Part shown: positions 1 to 9,177 of the stretch, piece after piece
How positions within the stretch are numbered: the first letter of the stretch is position 1
Layout of the letters: each line of letters starts with the position of its first letter
NCBI GenBank assembly: GCA_016192455.1
Contig: JACPUC010000005.1
Coordinates: 1 to 26,799, forward strand
Direction of reading: 5' to 3'
Source: Candidatus Tectimicrobiota bacterium
GTDB taxonomy: Bacteria; JACPUC01
Length of the DNA stretch: 26,799 nt
The notes under the pieces: generated by a model
What the model saw: only the letters and a program-made list of their open reading frames with translations
The model's database searches: none
What the model was told of the DNA's origin: nothing
Position numbers and translations under genes: made by a program

Positions 1-37
1 ACATCGTTGCGGCGCTGTTCGCTGCATTGGCAAGGGG

Positions 38-135
38 CTTGTGAGGAACCCATGCTCCCCCACACGCCCATCCCGTAGGGGCGGTTCGCGAACCGCCCCT
101 CCAAGCCGGGGCGCGCGAGGAGACACGGTTCCTTC
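38..135. repeat. Three-hairpin intergenic repeat, copy 1
   Basis: The core is a perfect 24-bp palindrome at 77-100, with arm AGGGGCGGTTCG and its complement. A left hairpin precedes it (GTGAGGA, then TGCTCCCCCAC), and a GCGCGAGGAG... segment with a degenerate complement follows. The same order and spacing recur at 16481-16582 and 22425-22530, which defines a repeat of about 100 bp. It probably forms cruciforms in DNA or stable hairpins in RNA. Its function is unknown; a role as a transcript end or a REP-like mobile palindrome is inference. Confidence 0.75.
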
Positions 136-651
136 CTAGACTGAGGTTGCGGGCGGGGCAAGCCCCGCCCCTACGATCAGCCCCCGCGGGCGCAGTTGGG
201 GAGAAGGTCCCCACTCAGAATTAGGTGATGGAACGTAGGGGACACGATACTAGCCGCGGGCGCGGCCGAGGAGGGAACGTCGGCGCGGCGTCGCTTCCCT
301 GCTTGCAATGGCGGCAGGGGCGGTCGATATTGTGGAGAGAACCGGCCGCCGGACCTTGCCGCGGCGCAGGTCGGCGGCGGGGGGCGGGTGTGTGCGGCGC
401 CGGCGGCGCGACCCGACCTCGCGGCTCGAACGGCTGGCAACGGGCCGGCCGCCGGGATCGATCGGCAAGGCAGGCTCACGGCAGCCGCGGGCGGGGTGCG
501 TGGGCAGGCCGCCGCGTCAGTGCAACGGGGCAAATCAGAACCGGCGCGTGAGCCTCCTGAAAGTTCCCCGCGCCGAGGCGCGGGGGTTGAAGCGCGGCGG
601 AGGACGGAGGGCCGGTGGCGTTAACTCCCAACAGGAGGTGAGGTGCTGTCC
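45..651. other. Intergenic region upstream of fumarase
   Basis: About 600 bases with no convincing gene: the frames open here lack the third-position bias of the neighbours and resemble no family I know. It holds two structured repeats in tandem (see 38-135 and 145-213). The rest, 214-632, is very G/C-rich sequence in which I see nothing. A strong Shine-Dalgarno AGGAGG lies at 633-638, just ahead of the fumarase alpha gene. Confidence 0.6.
145..213. repeat. Variant of the structured repeat with a different core
   Basis: A 9-bp perfect stem, GGGCGGGGC/GCCCCGCCC, spans 151-170 with an AA loop and is followed by CTAC, as in the main family. About 27 bases downstream is a second hairpin, TGGGGA-GAAGG-TCCCCA (197-213), which resembles the right-hand hairpin of copy 2 (GGGGAC-AAG-GTCCCC at 16563-16577). 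It looks like a family member in tandem with copy 1 whose central palindrome has been replaced. Confidence 0.55.
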
Positions 652-1494
652 ATGGTTCGAACGATCCACGTGGATGAAGTAGTTCCGGCGGTTGCGGAAC
701 TCTGCATATCTGCGAACTACGACCTGAACGAGGATACAATCCAGTCCCTGAAGCAGGGGATGGAGCACGAAGAGTCCTCCACCGGGGTCGCCGTCCTGCG
801 CCAGATTCTCGATAACGCGGCGATCGCCACCGAGGAGCGCCTGCCGATGTGCCAGGATACCGGCACGGCGGTCTTTTTCGTGGAAGTGGGGCAGGATGTC
901 CACCTCGAGGGCGGGTCGCTTTACGACGCCATCAACGAAGGCGTGCGCCAGGGCTATAAGGAGGGCTACCTGCGCAAGTCGATCTGCGATCCCTTCACGC
1001 GCAAGAACACGGGCGACAATACCCCTGCTATTGTGCACTACGATGTCGTTCCCGGCGACCGCCTGAAGATCACCATGGCCGCCAAGGGGGGCGGCTCTGA
1101 GAACATGAGCTCCGTCGTCATGTTGAAGCCGTCCGACGGCCGCCAGGGGCTCATCAACTACATCGTCAAGCGGGCCGCGGAGATGGGGCCGAACCCCTGC
1201 CCCCCTATCGTCATCGGCATCGGCATCGGCGGCAACTTCGAGAAGGCAGCGCTGCTCGCCAAGAAGGCGATCCTACGCCCCCTCGGTGAGAAGAACCCCG
1301 ATCCGGAGCTGGCGGCCCTTGAGGAGGAGATCCTCAAGAAGACGAACGCTCTCGGCATCGGCCCGCAGGGGATGGGCGGGCGCACCTTCGCCCTGGGAGT
1401 CCACATCCTCAAGCACCCGTGTCATATCGCCAGTATGCCGCTGGGCGTCAACATCCAATGCCATGCCAACCGCCACAAGGACGTGGTGCTGTAG
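652..1494 (+). CDS. Fumarate hydratase class I, alpha subunit
   Basis: Iron-sulfur subunit of a two-subunit class I (oxygen-sensitive) fumarase; with the beta subunit it interconverts fumarate and L-malate. The 280 residues match the usual length of the separate N-terminal subunit. Candidate [4Fe-4S] cysteines are C67 in MCQDTGTA, C183 in NPCPPIVIGIGIGG, and C257 (HPCHIA) or C270 (NIQCHANRH). Also seen are the family segments KGGGSENMS and GPQGMGGRTFALGV. An in-frame GTG at 643 is an alternative start: AGGAGG at 633-638 lies 4 bases before it and 13 before the ATG at 652. I prefer the ATG because the family usually begins close to this point. The beta subunit follows 9 bases downstream. The split fumarase next to succinate dehydrogenase and succinyl-CoA synthetase recalls methylmalonyl-CoA pathway clusters such as the mmc locus of Pelotomaculum. 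A paralogous tartrate dehydratase is possible but less likely in this context. Confidence 0.93.
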   Translation: MVRTIHVDEVVPAVAELCISANYDLNEDTIQSLKQGMEHEESSTGVAVLRQILDNAAIATEERLPMCQDTGTAVFFVEVGQDVHLEGGSLYDAINEGVRQGYKEGYLRKSICDPFTRKNTGDNTPAIVHYDVVPGDRLKITMAAKGGGSENMSSVVMLKPSDGRQGLINYIVKRAAEMGPNPCPPIVIGIGIGGNFEKAALLAKKAILRPLGEKNPDPELAALEEEILKKTNALGIGPQGMGGRTFALGVHILKHPCHIASMPLGVNIQCHANRHKDVVL

Positions 1495-1503
1495 GGGAGG
1501 AGT

Positions 1504-2076
1504 ATGAGCGAGCCAATTCGCCTCACGACACCGCTGAGCCGCAAGGATGTGGAAGCCCTGAAGATCGGCGACCAGGTGCTGTTGAACGGCGTGATCCTCA
1601 CCGGGCGCGATGCCGCCCATAAGCGTATGGTCGAGATGCTCGACCGCGGCGAGAAGCTGCCGGTCTCCGTGGACGGCCAGGTGATCTACTACGTCGGTCC
1701 CACCCCCGCCAAGCCCGGCGCGGTGATCGGCTCCGCCGGGCCGACCACCTCGAACCGCATGGATGCCTATGCGCACCGTCTCATGGAGCTGGGGCTGCGC
1801 GGCATGATCGGCAAGGGCTCGCGCGGGCGCAACGTCATCGAGGCCATGCAGAAGCACGGCTGCGTCTACTTCGCCGCCATCGGCGGCGCCGGCGCCCTGC
1901 TGGCGCGCTCCATCAAGGAGTCCAGTGTCCTGGCCTGGCCCGACCTGGGAACCGAGGCGATTCACCGCCTCGTGGTGCAGGATTTCCCCGTCGTCGTCAT
2001 CAACGACGTGCGCGGCAACGACCTCTACCAGGAGGGACGCAAGGAGTTCGACCTGACCGCCAAGACGATCGTCTGA
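1504..2076 (+). CDS. Fumarate hydratase class I, beta subunit
   Basis: C-terminal partner of the iron-sulfur fumarase (190 residues, the usual length for a separate beta subunit). The family signature GSAGPTTSNRMD is at residues 77-87. GKGSRGRN (103-110) and YFAAIGGAGALLA (122-134) are the other conserved blocks of the swivelling beta domain, which completes the active site. The start is well supported by GGGGAGGAGT directly before the ATG. With only 9 bases after the alpha stop codon, the two genes are surely co-transcribed. The subunit has no iron-sulfur cysteines of its own. In context it feeds malate from, or to, fumarate handled by the SdhABE complex encoded about 1 kb downstream. Confidence 0.93.
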   Translation: MSEPIRLTTPLSRKDVEALKIGDQVLLNGVILTGRDAAHKRMVEMLDRGEKLPVSVDGQVIYYVGPTPAKPGAVIGSAGPTTSNRMDAYAHRLMELGLRGMIGKGSRGRNVIEAMQKHGCVYFAAIGGAGALLARSIKESSVLAWPDLGTEAIHRLVVQDFPVVVINDVRGNDLYQEGRKEFDLTAKTIV

Positions 2077-2094
2077 TCGAGGCCGTTCCGGCGC

Positions 2095-2127
2095 CCAGGT
2101 AGCTCCCGAGACCAGGTAGCTCCTGAG
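2095..2127 (+). repeat. Tandem 16-bp direct repeat
   Basis: CCAGGTAGCTCCCGAG at 2095-2110 is repeated with one change at 2112-2127, a period of 17 bases. It lies directly downstream of the fumarase beta stop codon. Function unknown; it could be a slippage product or a paired protein-binding site. Confidence 0.55.
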
Positions 2128-2203
2128 CCATGATCCGAGTCGGAGTGAGGCGCCATGCCCGTCAGGGCTGTGATAACTGCCTCGCGCCCGGCGTTTACCC
2201 CAG

Positions 2204-2226
2204 GGGCATCTCCCCCGGGGATGCCC
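2204..2226 (+). terminator. Possible terminator hairpin downstream of fumarase
   Basis: GGGCATC (2204-2210) pairs with GATGCCC (2220-2226) around a 9-base loop, 127 bases after the fumarase beta stop codon. No T-run follows, so this is at best a weak or factor-dependent terminator, or an RNA-stabilising hairpin. Confidence 0.3.
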
Positions 2227-3111
2227 ATTCCCTGCTGGCGCGGCCGGCGGTTGGACGGCTGTCCTTTCCAACCGCAGGAGCCGCGCCATAATTTTTGAAG
2301 TCGAAGGCTGGCGCGCATCCACCCGAGGCCCACGCCACTCTCCAACCCCTTCTCGAATCTGCCCCACGAACCATCACGCAGCCGCACCCTCACCTCTCCT
2401 CCACAGGACGTAGCCCTTTGGCTCTTCCCCTCCCGTCAGCTCGTTTCGACCGCCAAAAGGCCTGGACAGCCTCGACAGATGCACTATCCTAAGAGCGACA
2501 GGCGCTCGTCCATTGCCACTTCCATTGATACGTTTCAGAGGTCCTGGAGCGCGGTTGTTCGCCGACAAGCTGTGGGCACGTGTGGTATCGGCTCCCTCTG
2601 CCGCGGTGGCGCTGCAGCGGCAAGGGCGGGACCCGCTCTGCTCATCTTTCTCCATGATTTCCTTGACCAAGTTGTTGGCGGAATGAGGGAGGAGGCTCCA
2701 TATTAGATGCGTTTTTGGCGCGACCCGGGGCGGAGCGACCTCCTCTGCGGCGCCGGCAGCTCGAATGGGTAGGGGTGTGCCCGCGGCAGGCTTGGCGGGG
2801 GCAGGTGCGCCCGTGCCCCGCATGTGGTATCTTTGCCAAGGGGAGGTTCTGCTCCCATGAGGCGCCGGCGGCGAGGCTGTGCCTCACCGTGGCGCGCGCA
2901 GGGCCGTGCCGCCCTGCACCCCCGGTGGCGTGGGCAGGGAGGCGGGCCGGAGGGGGTAGGATGCCAGCGGAAGGACATGTGTGGGCGAGGGGAGCGCTTC
3001 GCAGGGGCGGCCTGGGCTCCCGGCGTTGGTGTTAAATGGACAACGTTCCAGGTGAAGGACCGTGGGGGGTGGCGTGCAGCCCGTCAGAGCTCAACGCAAG
3101 GGGAACGAAGT

Positions 3112-4821
3112 ATGAGAGTGCATGACGTGGTGGTCGTGGGGTCTGGCTTGGCCGGCATGGAGGCGGCGTTGCGCGCCAGCCAGGACGGCGAGCTGGATGT
3201 GGCGATCGTCTCGAAGGTGTTCCCGACCCGCTCCCACTCCGGCGCGGCCCAGGGGGGCATTGCCTGCGCCATCGGCAACCAGGACCCCGAGGACAACTGG
3301 GAAGTCCACATGTTCGACACGGTGAAGGGCGGCGACTACTTGGTGGACCAGGATGCCGCCGAGCTCATGTGCAAGAAGGCGCCCGAGATCATCTACGAGC
3401 TCGAGCACATGGGGCTGGTCTTCAATCGCCTCCCCGACGGCCGCATGGCGCAGCGCTCCTTCGGCGGCCACAGCAAACCCCGCGCCTGTTTCGCCGCCGA
3501 CTGGACCGGCCACGCCATCCTGCACACCCTCTTCGAGATCGTGCTGAAGCGGAAGGTGAAGGTCTACAGCGAGTGGTACGTCACCTCCCTCATCGTGCGC
3601 GACCACACCTGTCACGGCGTGGTGGCCTACGACATCATGCGCGGCGCCCTCGAGGTCTTCAAGGCGCGCGCCGTCATCTTCTGCACCGGCGGCTACGGGC
3701 GCGCTTACAAGATCACCTCGAACGCCCACGCCAACACCGGCGACGGCCTCAGCATCGCCTATCGCGCCGGCATCCCCCTGGAAGACATGGAGTTCGTGCA
3801 GTTCCATCCCACCGGGCTGTACGGCTCCGGCATCCTCCTGACCGAAGGCGCCAGGGGCGAGGGGGCCTACCTCTTGAACAACGACGGCGAGCGCTTCATG
3901 AAGAAGTACGCTCCCGAGCGCATGGAGCTGGGGCCGCGTGACATCGTGGCGCGCGCCGAGCAGCAGGAGATCGACGAGGGGCGCGGCATCAACGGCAAGA
4001 CGTGCGTCAACGTCGACATCCGCCACCTCGGCAAAGAGCGCATCATGGAGCGCCTGCCGCAGGTCCGCGACCTGGCGTGGGATTTCCTCGGCCTGGATTG
4101 CTTCAGCGAGTGCATCCCCATCCAGCCCACCGCCCACTACTCCATGGGGGGCATCCCGGTCAACCTCGACTGCGAGTGCGTCATCGACGACAAGGGGACG
4201 AAGATCGACGGCTTCTACGCCGCCGGCGAGTGCTCCTGCGTGTCGGTGCACGGAGCGAACCGGCTGGGGACGAACTCGCTCCTCGAAGCCTGCGCCATGG
4301 GGGCCATCGCCGGCACGAGCGCCGCGAAGTACGCCAAGAGCGCTCCCGACCTGAGCCTCCCCGATGATGCCGACGTCGAGGCGAAGCGCGAGATCGACTG
4401 GCTGCTCAACGCCCGCGGCAGTGTAAAGATCGCCGATCTGGGCGATGAGCTGCAGCGGACCATGATGGACGACTGCGGCGTCTTCCGCACCGAGGCGCAG
4501 CTCAAACGCCAGTACGACGTCGTCAAGAACTTGCAGCAGCGTTTCCAGAGCATCGGCCTCAGCGATCGCAGCAAGACCTTCAACACGGAGCTCCTCGGGG
4601 CCCTCGAGCTGAGCCACCTGCTCGACTTCGCAGAGGTCATCGTGCTGGGAGCGCTGAACCGCACCGAGAGCCGCGGCGGTCATTCCCGCAAGGACCACCC
4701 GAAACGCGACGACGCCAACTGGTTGAAGCACACCCTTGCCTATAAAGATGTGGACGGACCGCGGTTTGCCTACAAGCCGGTGACGATTACGCGCTTCCAG
4801 CCCCAGGAGAGGAAGTACTAG
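3112..4821 (+). CDS. sdhA: Succinate dehydrogenase/fumarate reductase flavoprotein subunit
   Basis: Catalytic FAD subunit that interconverts succinate and fumarate, passing electrons to the iron-sulfur subunit encoded next. It has 569 residues, typical of SdhA. Seen in order: FAD-binding GSGLAG (10-15); [10 protein letters not shown] (41-50), where H42 is the expected covalent FAD attachment site; HPTG (232-235); EGARGEG (245-251) with R249; GPRDIVARA with R276 and R281 as likely proton-shuttle residues; HYSMGG (342-347); and [13 protein letters not shown] (380-392). The start at 3112 is chosen because the Rossmann strand begins immediately and AAGGGGAACGAAG precedes it. There is no signal peptide or Tat motif, so the active site is predicted to face the cytoplasm, unlike the Tat-exported methylmenaquinol:fumarate reductases. 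The sdhB start codon lies 1 base after the stop. The reaction direction cannot be read from sequence. Confidence 0.96.
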   Translation: MRVHDVVVVGSGLAGMEAALRASQDGELDVAIVSKVFPTRSHSGAAQGGIACAIGNQDPEDNWEVHMFDTVKGGDYLVDQDAAELMCKKAPEIIYELEHMGLVFNRLPDGRMAQRSFGGHSKPRACFAADWTGHAILHTLFEIVLKRKVKVYSEWYVTSLIVRDHTCHGVVAYDIMRGALEVFKARAVIFCTGGYGRAYKITSNAHANTGDGLSIAYRAGIPLEDMEFVQFHPTGLYGSGILLTEGARGEGAYLLNNDGERFMKKYAPERMELGPRDIVARAEQQEIDEGRGINGKTCVNVDIRHLGKERIMERLPQVRDLAWDFLGLDCFSECIPIQPTAHYSMGGIPVNLDCECVIDDKGTKIDGFYAAGECSCVSVHGANRLGTNSLLEACAMGAIAGTSAAKYAKSAPDLSLPDDADVEAKREIDWLLNARGSVKIADLGDELQRTMMDDCGVFRTEAQLKRQYDVVKNLQQRFQSIGLSDRSKTFNTELLGALELSHLLDFAEVIVLGALNRTESRGGHSRKDHPKRDDANWLKHTLAYKDVDGPRFAYKPVTITRFQPQERKY

Positions 4822-4822
4822 G

Positions 4823-5779
4823 ATGGCCGAGCACACCACCTTCAAGGTCTTCAGGTACAACCCGGAAACCGACAGCAAGCCCTACTTCCAGAGCTACCAG
4901 GTGCCGCTCCAAGGGGGGAAGACCGTGCTGGACGGTCTGAACGAGATCAAGGGGCAGCAGGACGGCACCCTGACCTACCGGATGTCCTGCCGGAGCGCCA
5001 TCTGCGGCTCCTGCGGCATGGTGGTGAACGGCCACAGCAAGCTCGTCTGCCGCTTGCAGATCGCGGAAGTCTTGAAGAACTTCGACGAGGTTGTCATCGA
5101 GCCGATGCGCAACTTCGAGGTTATCCGCGACCTCGTGGTCAACATGGACCGCTTCTGGGACAAGATGGACAAGGTGACGCCCTGGCTCGTGGCGGACGAG
5201 GAGAACGTCCCCGCCACCGAGCGTTTGCAGTCCCCGGCGGACTTCAACGTCATCCGCGACGCTTCCTCCTGCATCATGTGCGGCGTCTGCCTCTCCGACT
5301 GCACCTCGCTCGAGGTCGACAGCAACTTCCTGGGACCCGCGGCGCTCGCCAAGGCCTTTCGCATGGCGGCGGACAGCCGCAGCGTCGACCGCGAGGAACG
5401 CCTCCTCGAGCTGAGCAAGGAGGGCGGCGTGTGGGATTGCGCCCGCTGCTACGAGTGCGTGCAGGTCTGTCCGAAGTACGTCGCGCCGATGGAAACCATC
5501 ATGAAGCTGCGCGAGATGACGCTGAAGGCGGACCTCGTCGACAACCGCGGCACGCGGCACGTGGAGCACTTCACCGAGTTGGTGCTGGATTCCGGCATCC
5601 TGGATGAGCGCCGCCTGCCCATGAAGACGGTGGGGCTCACCGACCTGAAGGGCATGCTGCACATGGCCCCCACCGGCCTGCGGATGATGCTGAAGGGGAA
5701 GATGCCGTTGATCCATCCGCATATCAAGGACGTTGACGAGCTGCAGCGGATCGCGCACAAGGTGGAGGAATCGAAGTGA
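4823..5779 (+). CDS. sdhB: Succinate dehydrogenase iron-sulfur subunit
   Basis: Electron-transfer subunit of 318 residues, longer than canonical SdhB (about 240) because of a C-terminal extension from about residue 225. The plant-type ferredoxin domain has [2Fe-2S] cysteines C56, C61, C64 and C76. The C-terminal ferredoxin domain has C150-x2-C153-x2-C156-x3-C160 and C206-x2-C209-x2-C212-x3-C216. Canonical SdhB lacks a Cys at the C209 position and builds a [3Fe-4S] cluster. The extra Cys here predicts a second [4Fe-4S] cluster, as known for complexes that use an SdhE (CCG-domain) anchor. It starts 1 base after the sdhA stop, and its own stop overlaps the next start in a GTGA arrangement, so the three genes should be translationally coupled. 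Confidence 0.95.
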   Translation: MAEHTTFKVFRYNPETDSKPYFQSYQVPLQGGKTVLDGLNEIKGQQDGTLTYRMSCRSAICGSCGMVVNGHSKLVCRLQIAEVLKNFDEVVIEPMRNFEVIRDLVVNMDRFWDKMDKVTPWLVADEENVPATERLQSPADFNVIRDASSCIMCGVCLSDCTSLEVDSNFLGPAALAKAFRMAADSRSVDREERLLELSKEGGVWDCARCYECVQVCPKYVAPMETIMKLREMTLKADLVDNRGTRHVEHFTELVLDSGILDERRLPMKTVGLTDLKGMLHMAPTGLRMMLKGKMPLIHPHIKDVDELQRIAHKVEESK

Positions 5780-6660
5780 AGTACGCCTTCTTTCCGGGAT
5801 GCGTGGCGAAGCAAACCTGTCCCGAGCTCTACCATTCAACAAAGAAGGTCGCCCAGGCGCTCAACATCGACCTCGTCGAGCTGGAGAATGCCGCCTGCTC
5901 CGGCGCCGGCGTGGTGAGCCAGCAGAACGAAGCCTTGAGCGACGCTCTCAACGCCCGCACCTTTGCGATGGCCGAGAAGCAGGCGCTGCCGATCATGACC
6001 ATCTGCAGCACCTGCCAGGGCGCCTTCTGCCGCGCCAACAAGCGCCTGCGGCAGGAACCTTACCGCGACAAGATCAATGGCTACCTCTCCGGCAACGGCA
6101 AGAACGAGGGGGGCTACAAGGGCACCACGAAGATCAAGCACTTCCTCTGGGCGCTCGTCGAGGACCTGGGGATCGAGGAGCTGAAGAAGCGAGTGAAGCG
6201 GCCGCTGCGCAACCTGAAGGTCGCCTCCTTCTACGGCTGTCACCTCCTGCGCCCCTCGGACGCTCTCGGCTTCGACAATCCCGACAACCCCACCTCCCTG
6301 GAAAAGGTCATCGACGCCCTTGGCGCCGAGCCGGTGGACTACGACGGCCGCACCCGCTGCTGTGGCTTCCCGATTCTCCTGGAGAACGAGAACGCCTCCA
6401 TGGCCATGGTCAGCAAGCACACCCTCGAGGCCAAGGAGAAGGGGAGCGACTGCATGGTCACGCCCTGCCCGCTCTGCCACCTCAACCTCGACGTGCAGCA
6501 GCCGAACGCCGAAAAGATAGCCAGGCAGAAGATCGGCCTGCCGGTCCTGCACCTGCCCCAACTTGTCGGCCTGGCCTTGGGCTTCAGCGAGCACGAGATG
6601 GGGCTCCACAAGCACATCGTGCCCACCGGCAGGGTGGTGGAAAAGGCCATCGGCAGCTAG
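5776..6660 (+). CDS. CCG-domain (HdrB/SdhE-type) subunit of succinate dehydrogenase
   Basis: Cysteine-rich anchor subunit that replaces the usual SdhC/SdhD membrane cytochromes in type-E complexes. It is related to heterodisulfide reductase subunit B and is expected to pass electrons to or from quinone or another carrier. It has 294 residues and two CCG repeats. The first is C9, C41 (A-C-S-G, lacking the usual Cys pair), C77 and C80. The second is C155 (YGCH), C195-C196-G197, C231 and C234 (CPLC). No hydrophobic segment is long enough to span a membrane, so the complex would be a peripheral membrane one. The GTG start overlaps the sdhB stop by 3 bases. 'SdhE' is used here in the structural sense, not for the unrelated flavinylation factor. 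The electron acceptor is unknown. Confidence 0.92.
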   Translation: MKYAFFPGCVAKQTCPELYHSTKKVAQALNIDLVELENAACSGAGVVSQQNEALSDALNARTFAMAEKQALPIMTICSTCQGAFCRANKRLRQEPYRDKINGYLSGNGKNEGGYKGTTKIKHFLWALVEDLGIEELKKRVKRPLRNLKVASFYGCHLLRPSDALGFDNPDNPTSLEKVIDALGAEPVDYDGRTRCCGFPILLENENASMAMVSKHTLEAKEKGSDCMVTPCPLCHLNLDVQQPNAEKIARQKIGLPVLHLPQLVGLALGFSEHEMGLHKHIVPTGRVVEKAIGS

Positions 6661-6702
6661 CGCGCGGCTCTGCCGCCCGCCGATCATACGCGTGGGGTCC
6701 TC

Positions 6703-6736
6703 ATGGGAGGTCTGGGTTCGGCGCCAGACCTCCCAT
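6703..6736 (+). terminator. Perfect 13-bp hairpin after the sdh genes
   Basis: ATGGGAGGTCTGG (6703-6715) and its exact complement (6724-6736) surround an 8-base loop, GTTCGGCG, 43 bases past the stop of the CCG-domain gene. No T-run follows. It is a strong RNA hairpin and could end or attenuate transcription, or protect the 3' end of the sdh message, before sucC. Confidence 0.5.
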
Positions 6737-6940
6737 CCATGGTAAACCCTTCTGTCGCGAACACCACTGGCTGATCCTGCGGCGTCCCCTTCGGGTGAGA
6801 CCCCGGCCTGCGGTCTCGGGAAAACCCGCGGCGGGAAGAGCGCGGCATCCCAGTGCCCGACCCGTTGCAATGACGAGGTAACGCGCGGCTCCCGCAAGCT
6901 GCGTTGAGGCATGATCCGAGCAGGCGCGCGAGGCGAAGTG

Positions 6941-8098
6941 ATGAAGATCCACGAGTACCAGGCGAAAGAGATTCTGTCGCGCTACGGCGTGCCGGTGCCG
7001 CGCGGAAAGGTGGCGGCCGGCGTCGACGAGGCCGAGGCCATCGCCCGGGAGCTGGGCGGCGCCTGCGTGGTGAAGGCGCAAATTCACGCCGGCGGCCGCG
7101 GCAAGGGGGGCGGCGTGAAGCTGGTGAAATCGCCCCAGGAGGCCCGCGGCGCCGCGCAGGCGATCCTCGGCATGCAGCTCGTGACGCCGCAGACCGGCCC
7201 CGCCGGGCAGAAGGTGAAGCGCGTTCTCGTCGAGCAGGGGATGGCCATCGCCCGCGAGCTCTACCTCGGCATGCTGGTCGATCGCGCCCGCAACGCGCTG
7301 GTGGTGATGGCGAGCGAGGCCGGCGGCATGGAGATCGAAGAGGTCGCCGCCGCCACGCCGGAGAAGATTCTCAAGGAGTACGTCGATCCGGCGGTCGGCC
7401 TGCGACCCTTTCAGACCATGCGCCTTGCCTACGGCCTGCACTTGCCGGCGGAGAGCGTCCGCAAGGCGAGCAGCTTCATGCTGCAGCTCTACCGGGCCTT
7501 CGTCGACATGGACCTGTCGCTGGCGGAGATCAATCCCCTGGTGCTGACCAAGGACGGCAACCTCTTGGCCCTCGACGCCAAGGTGAACTTCGACGACAAC
7601 GCCCTCTTCCGCCATCCGGAGACGAAGGAGCTGCGCGACCTCGATGAAGAGGACCCCAGGGAGATCGAGGCCTCGAAGTACGGTCTCAGCTACATCAAGC
7701 TCGACGGCACGGTCGGCTGCATGGTGAACGGGGCCGGCCTGGCCATGGCGACGATGGACATCATCAAGCACTTCGGAGCGGAGCCGGCGAATTTCCTCGA
7801 TGTCGGCGGCGGCGCCAGCAGCGAGACGGTCGCCAACGCCTTCCGCATCATCATCTCCGATGAGCGGGTGAAGGCGGTGCTCATCAACATCTTCGGCGGC
7901 ATCGTGCGCTGCGACCGGGTGGCGCAGGGGATCATCGAGGCCCTCCAGAAGGTGCAGGTGGAGGTGCCGGTGGTGGTGCGCCTCGAGGGGACGAACGCCA
8001 CGGAAGCCGCCAAGCTGCTCCAGGAATCGCCCCTCAACTTCCGGGTGGCGACGGGCCTCAGCGATGCGGCGCAGAAGGTGGTGGCGGCAAGCGCCTGA
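6941..8098 (+). CDS. sucC: Succinyl-CoA synthetase (ADP-forming) beta subunit
   Basis: With SucD it interconverts succinyl-CoA plus ADP/GDP and phosphate with succinate plus ATP/GTP and CoA. It has 385 residues, close to the usual 388. It starts with the family N-terminus [12 protein letters not shown], followed by the ATP-grasp nucleotide-binding segment [19 protein letters not shown], the metal-binding region [12 protein letters not shown]...[15 protein letters not shown], and the C-terminal CoA-ligase domain with FLDVGGGAS and [10 protein letters not shown]. An in-frame ATG at 6911 would add ten residues ([10 protein letters not shown]) without homology; the ATG at 6941 gives the standard start. 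In this cluster it links the mutase product succinyl-CoA to the succinate dehydrogenase, and is a site of substrate-level phosphorylation if the flow is oxidative. Confidence 0.96.
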   Translation: MKIHEYQAKEILSRYGVPVPRGKVAAGVDEAEAIARELGGACVVKAQIHAGGRGKGGGVKLVKSPQEARGAAQAILGMQLVTPQTGPAGQKVKRVLVEQGMAIARELYLGMLVDRARNALVVMASEAGGMEIEEVAAATPEKILKEYVDPAVGLRPFQTMRLAYGLHLPAESVRKASSFMLQLYRAFVDMDLSLAEINPLVLTKDGNLLALDAKVNFDDNALFRHPETKELRDLDEEDPREIEASKYGLSYIKLDGTVGCMVNGAGLAMATMDIIKHFGAEPANFLDVGGGASSETVANAFRIIISDERVKAVLINIFGGIVRCDRVAQGIIEALQKVQVEVPVVVRLEGTNATEAAKLLQESPLNFRVATGLSDAAQKVVAASA

Positions 8099-8224
8099 GA
8101 CGGCGCGCGGCCACGAGGCCACGAGTCGACACGGGCTCTGCGACCACCATCGACGAGGCCGGCTGACGAAGCCGATGGCCCATGCCGCGCGCTGGGAGCA
8201 CGGGCTGCGAAGGACGAAACCCTC

Positions 8225-9100
8225 ATGAGTATCCTGGTTGACGCGACGACGAAGGTGGTGGTGCAGGGAATTACCGGCCGCGAGGGGAGCTTCCACGCTG
8301 GGCAGTGCAAGGAGTATGGCACGCGGATCGTCGCCGGCGTCTCTCCAGGCAAGAGAGGCACGCTGGAACAGGGCGTGCCCGTCTTCAACACGGTGCGCGA
8401 CGCCGTCACCGAGACCGGAGCGAACACCTCGCTCATCTTCGTGCCGCCGGCCTTCGCCGCTGACGCCATTATGGAGGCGGCCGACGCCGGGGTGGCCCTC
8501 ATCGTCTGCATCACCGAGGGCATCCCCACCATCGACATGGTGAAGGCCGCCGAGTACGTCAAGCGCCGCCGCGCGCGCCTTGTCGGCCCGAACTGCCCGG
8601 GCGTCATCACCCCCGGCGCGGCGAAGGTGGGCATCATGCCCGGCTTCATCCACCGCCCGGGTGACGTGGGGATCGTGTCGCGCAGCGGCACCCTCACCTA
8701 CGAGGCTGTCAAGCAGTTGAGCGAGCGCGGCATCGGCCAGTCCACCTGCGTCGGCATCGGCGGCGACCCCATCATCGGCTCGACCTTCCGCGACATCATC
8801 GCGCTCTTCCAGCAGGATGCCGCCACCGCCGCCATCGTCATGATCGGCGAGATCGGCGGCAGCGCCGAGGAGGAGGCGGCGGCCTTCGTGAAGGAGCACG
8901 TGACGAAGCCGGTCGTGAGCTTCATCGCCGGCCAGACCGCCCCGCCGGGACGCCGCATGGGGCATGCCGGCGCCATCATCTCCGGCGGCAAGGGGACCGC
9001 GGCCGAGAAGATGGCCGCCCTGAAGGCGGCCGGCATCCACGTCTGCCCCAGCCCGGCCGAGATCGGCCGGACCATGGCCACGGTGCTCGGACGCGCCTGA
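8225..9100 (+). CDS. sucD: Succinyl-CoA synthetase alpha subunit
   Basis: CoA-binding and phosphohistidine subunit; 291 residues, full length. The N-terminal Rossmann CoA-binding domain shows [17 protein letters not shown] (residues 11-27) and the loop VSPGKRG. The CoA-ligase domain shows [11 protein letters not shown] and [11 protein letters not shown]. The catalytic H247 is in [21 protein letters not shown] lies 9 bases ahead of the ATG. It is separated from sucC by 126 bases, unusually far for this pair, in a stretch where I see no gene or clear hairpin. It pairs with SucC as an alpha-beta unit. Confidence 0.96.
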   Translation: MSILVDATTKVVVQGITGREGSFHAGQCKEYGTRIVAGVSPGKRGTLEQGVPVFNTVRDAVTETGANTSLIFVPPAFAADAIMEAADAGVALIVCITEGIPTIDMVKAAEYVKRRRARLVGPNCPGVITPGAAKVGIMPGFIHRPGDVGIVSRSGTLTYEAVKQLSERGIGQSTCVGIGGDPIIGSTFRDIIALFQQDAATAAIVMIGEIGGSAEEEAAAFVKEHVTKPVVSFIAGQTAPPGRRMGHAGAIISGGKGTAAEKMAALKAAGIHVCPSPAEIGRTMATVLGRA

Positions 9101-9177
9101 ACCGCGCCCGTGAAGAACGCCGGCGCCGCGCCGCGGAACCGCTTGGCGTCCAACCTTCTTGCCTGCGAGTGACGACG

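Larger units (their letters stand above)
2077..3111. other. Long intergenic region between fumarase and sdhA
   Basis: Just over 1 kb without a recognisable gene, inside what is otherwise a tight metabolic run. It contains a short direct repeat (2095-2127) and a terminator-like hairpin (2204-2226). A small stem GGGAG/CTCCC lies near 2842-2857. The frame of sdhA stays open upstream to 2824, but that extension is Arg/Gly/Pro-rich and unlike any flavoprotein N-terminus, so I treat it as non-coding. No tRNA, riboswitch or gene remnant was recognised. It is long enough to hold a separate promoter for the sdh genes, but I cannot pick out a convincing one. Confidence 0.5.

Noticed and set aside
3-44. 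A 13-codon open stretch (IVAALFAALARGL) ending in TGA at 42-44, possibly the tail of a gene entering from the left
   Set aside because: Too short to recognise any family; a stop-free run of this length is expected by chance in G/C-rich DNA.
2824-3111. N-terminal extension of sdhA by 96 residues
   Set aside because: Arg/Gly/Pro-rich, no similarity to flavoproteins, and the FAD-binding strand begins right after the ATG at 3112, which has its own ribosome binding site.
3091-4878. Long minus-strand frame of 595 codons opposite sdhA
   Set aside because: Shadow of sdhA caused by high GC; its Ala/Val/His-rich translation matches no family. Similar long shadows opposite sucCD, accC, mutase, alaS and the molybdoenzyme were rejected for the same reason.
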